The notes under the pieces: generated by a model
Database searches by the model: none
Seen by the model: only the letters and a program-made list of their open reading frames with translations
Told to the model about the DNA's origin: nothing
Assembly: GCA_020627645.1 (NCBI GenBank)
Contig: JAHDGN010000169.1
Location: 1 to 7,045 of the forward strand
Source: Akkermansiaceae bacterium
GTDB lineage: Bacteria; Verrucomicrobiota; Verrucomicrobiia; Verrucomicrobiales; Akkermansiaceae
Direction of reading: 5' to 3'
Length of the DNA stretch: 7,045 bases
Program-made: the position numbers and the translations under genes
Part shown: positions 5,837-7,045 of the stretch, one piece after another
Numbering within the stretch: the stretch's first letter is position 1
How the letters are laid out: each line of letters begins with the position of its first letter

Positions 5837-6076
5837 ATGGAACACAAAAGTATTCAGCGCCGAATCAATTTTCGTAAGCACAACAAGGCGATGCCTCGGA
5901 AGCGTCTTGATTTGCCATTTGAGAAGATTAATTTTCAGAATCCAGAGATCCTTGCAAAATTCACGACTGAGACTGGGCGTATTTTGCCACGGAAAGTGAC
6001 TGGAGTTTCCGCGAAGATGCACCGTGCCATCACTCGCGAGATTAAGCGCGCTCGTGCCGTTAATCTTCTCCGGTAA
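5837..6076 (+). CDS. rpsR: 30S ribosomal protein bS18
   Basis: A 79-residue protein, the usual bS18 length. The core is unmistakable: INFQNPEILAKFTTETGRILPR at about 31-52, then KVTGVSAKMHRAITREIKRARAVNLL. bS18 binds beside bS6 on the platform of the 30S subunit. No cysteine is present, so it is a zinc-free form, like its neighbour bL33. The N-terminus is basic (RRINFRKHNKAMPRKR). No Shine-Dalgarno is apparent before the ATG at 5837; AT-rich sequence precedes it instead. Grouping of zinc-free bL33 and bS18 recalls the Zur-controlled spare ribosomal-protein clusters of some bacteria, but no Zur-type palindrome was seen upstream and these may be the only copies. Confidence 0.96.
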   Translation: MEHKSIQRRINFRKHNKAMPRKRLDLPFEKINFQNPEILAKFTTETGRILPRKVTGVSAKMHRAITREIKRARAVNLLR

Positions 6077-6107
6077 TTGAAATAGGATTTTTTAGAAGCT
6101 CTCAAAG

Positions 6108-6138
6108 ACCGCCTGAGATTTTCTTGGGCGGTTTTTTT
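6108..6138 (+). terminator. Intrinsic terminator after rpsR
   Basis: ACCGCC and GGCGGT form the base of the stem. Two G:U pairs and the AGA/TCT pairing extend it to about 11 bp around a three-base loop. Seven T residues follow (6132-6138). It lies 31 bp after the rpsR stop and should end the rpmG-rpsR transcript, leaving the symporter gene to its own promoter. Confidence 0.92.
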
Positions 6139-6143
6139 GTGTG

Positions 6144-6178
6144 CTGACGGGGATGAATGCTTTCGAAGAGTCCGTCAG
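6144..6178. repeat. Inverted repeat upstream of the symporter gene
   Basis: CTGACGG (6144-6150) and CCGTCAG (6172-6178) are perfect 7-bp arms 21 bp apart, with a possible G:U pair on either side. It lies just after the rpsR terminator and 82 bp before the symporter ATG. It may be an operator or a leader hairpin. No T-run follows, so it is not a terminator. Confidence 0.45.
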
Positions 6179-6260
6179 TCGTTGTGAGAGAGTGATTTCG
6201 GTCATCGAAGGTCAGTTTGGTGCTTGTGAGGTGGCGGGGGATTCGTAGAGTGCGCGGGTC

Positions 6261-7045
6261 ATGCGCAGGTTTTTGTCGTTTATTGGGATTTTGTTTTTTG
6301 TATTTTCGAGTGCTCAGCTGATGGCTCAGGAGGCCTCAGATAAGGTTCCTCCCGCACCAGAAAAAACCTTCGATAAAAAATTAGATGAAGGTTTTGGTAA
6401 AATGACGGGTTGGTTTACCGATGCAATTTTTAGTTCGATCGAGGTGAATGGCTATGGAGTTCTGTGGGTGATTGTATGGTTGGCCCTGGCTGGAATCGTC
6501 TGCACTCTCGTCTTTAAGTTTGTAAACTTTACCGCTTTTCGTTTGGCGATTAGAACGGTCAAAGGGAAGTATACTTCGAAGAACGATCCTGGAGAGATTA
6601 CCCATTTTCAGGCTTTGTCCGCTGCTGTTTCCGGAACGGTAGGATTAGGCAATATCGCAGGAGTTGCCATTGGTATAGCGATTGCTGGGCCGGGAGTTGC
6701 CTTTTGGTTGTTTTTGGCAGGGTTTCTGGGAATGGCTACAAAATTTGCGGAATGCACGCTTGGGGTTAAGTATCGTGAAACTGGGCCAGATGGGAAAATT
6801 CACGGAGGGGGAATGTATTACCTTAGGAAGGGGCTGGCTGAGAGAGGCTTGAAGCCAGTAGGGCAAATTTTGGCTGTCTTCTTTGCAATTTTTTGTGTGT
6901 TTGCTTCTTTTGGAGGTGGGAATATTTTTCAGATAAATCAAGCGACAGCCCAATTGGTCAATGTCACAGGCGGAGATGTTAGTTTCTTTAAGGGGAATCA
7001 GTGGATTTTTGGTGTGACGATGGCTGTCGTCACTGGCTTAGTCAT
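6261..7045 (+). CDS. Sodium:alanine/glycine symporter (AGCS family), 3'-truncated
   Basis: The frame is open from the ATG at 6261 to the window end (261 residues). An in-frame TAG at 6246-6248 rules out an upstream start in this frame. Residues 1-22 form a signal peptide (RRFLSFIGILFFVFSSAQ, likely cut after LMA). A charged segment of ~45 residues follows, then the first membrane span at about 67-88. The family signature comes next: DPGEITHFQALSAAVSG and TVGLGNIAGVAIGIAIAGPG (about 109-145), then GMATKFAECTLGVKYRE and GGGMYYLRKGL. AGCS proteins import alanine or glycine with Na+ across the inner membrane. The GNIAGVA region is the most conserved part and probably belongs to the transport path. 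A cleaved signal before the first span also occurs in other AGCS members. Exact substrate is uncertain. No clear Shine-Dalgarno or promoter is seen in the 120 bp after the rpsR terminator. Confidence 0.93.
   Translation, partial: MRRFLSFIGILFFVFSSAQLMAQEASDKVPPAPEKTFDKKLDEGFGKMTGWFTDAIFSSIEVNGYGVLWVIVWLALAGIVCTLVFKFVNFTAFRLAIRTVKGKYTSKNDPGEITHFQALSAAVSGTVGLGNIAGVAIGIAIAGPGVAFWLFLAGFLGMATKFAECTLGVKYRETGPDGKIHGGGMYYLRKGLAERGLKPVGQILAVFFAIFCVFASFGGGNIFQINQATAQLVNVTGGDVSFFKGNQWIFGVTMAVVTGLV

Noticed and set aside
6381..6953. Two minus-strand frames opposite the AGCS symporter
   Set aside because: Antisense shadows of a clear membrane-transporter gene that runs past the window end.

Overview
The window looks like a piece of a Verrucomicrobiota chromosome, perhaps the Opitutales/Puniceicoccales side. 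This is inferred from the protein styles: a membrane Ser/Thr kinase fused to PEGA and SUMF1-type domains, a Rho with an Asn/Arg-rich disordered N-terminus, a bL33 beginning PRDIIILECTEARAEGK, and a bS18 without zinc-ligand cysteines. Several genes lack a clear Shine-Dalgarno sequence, which would also fit. No mobile element, CRISPR array, tRNA or rRNA was found.

Layout. Positions 1-2433 (+ strand) hold the 3' part of the kinase/PEGA/SUMF1 gene, which overlaps an OsmC-family gene by 14 bp. A hairpin terminator at 2487-2518 sits between this pair and a convergent minus-strand block. Read in its own direction that block is rho (5260-3917), a small secreted protein of unknown function (3820-3245), and the long-form ribosome hibernation factor hpf (3144-2551). 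A gene-free stretch of 378 bp (5261-5638) separates rho from the divergent + strand genes rpmG (bL33; 57 residues, easily missed) and rpsR (bS18). That pair ends at a strong terminator (6108-6138). A sodium:alanine/glycine symporter gene (AGCS family) then begins at 6261 and runs off the right edge.

How the genes relate. Most of the window is housekeeping: transcription termination (rho), ribosome dormancy (hpf), two ribosomal proteins and amino-acid uptake. The accessory-looking parts are the kinase chimera, whose SUMF1-type domain lacks the cysteines of true formylglycine-generating enzymes, and the unrecognised secreted four-cysteine protein between rho and hpf. The rho/rpmG intergenic region carries a nested inverted repeat, and the rho-proximal part is C-rich and G-poor on the rho-sense strand, as expected for Rho autoregulation.

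No clearly new multi-gene system is visible. The best leads are the nested inverted repeat at 5469-5517, the Rho N-terminal and Q-loop peculiarities, the pseudo-FGE kinase and the secreted orphan.
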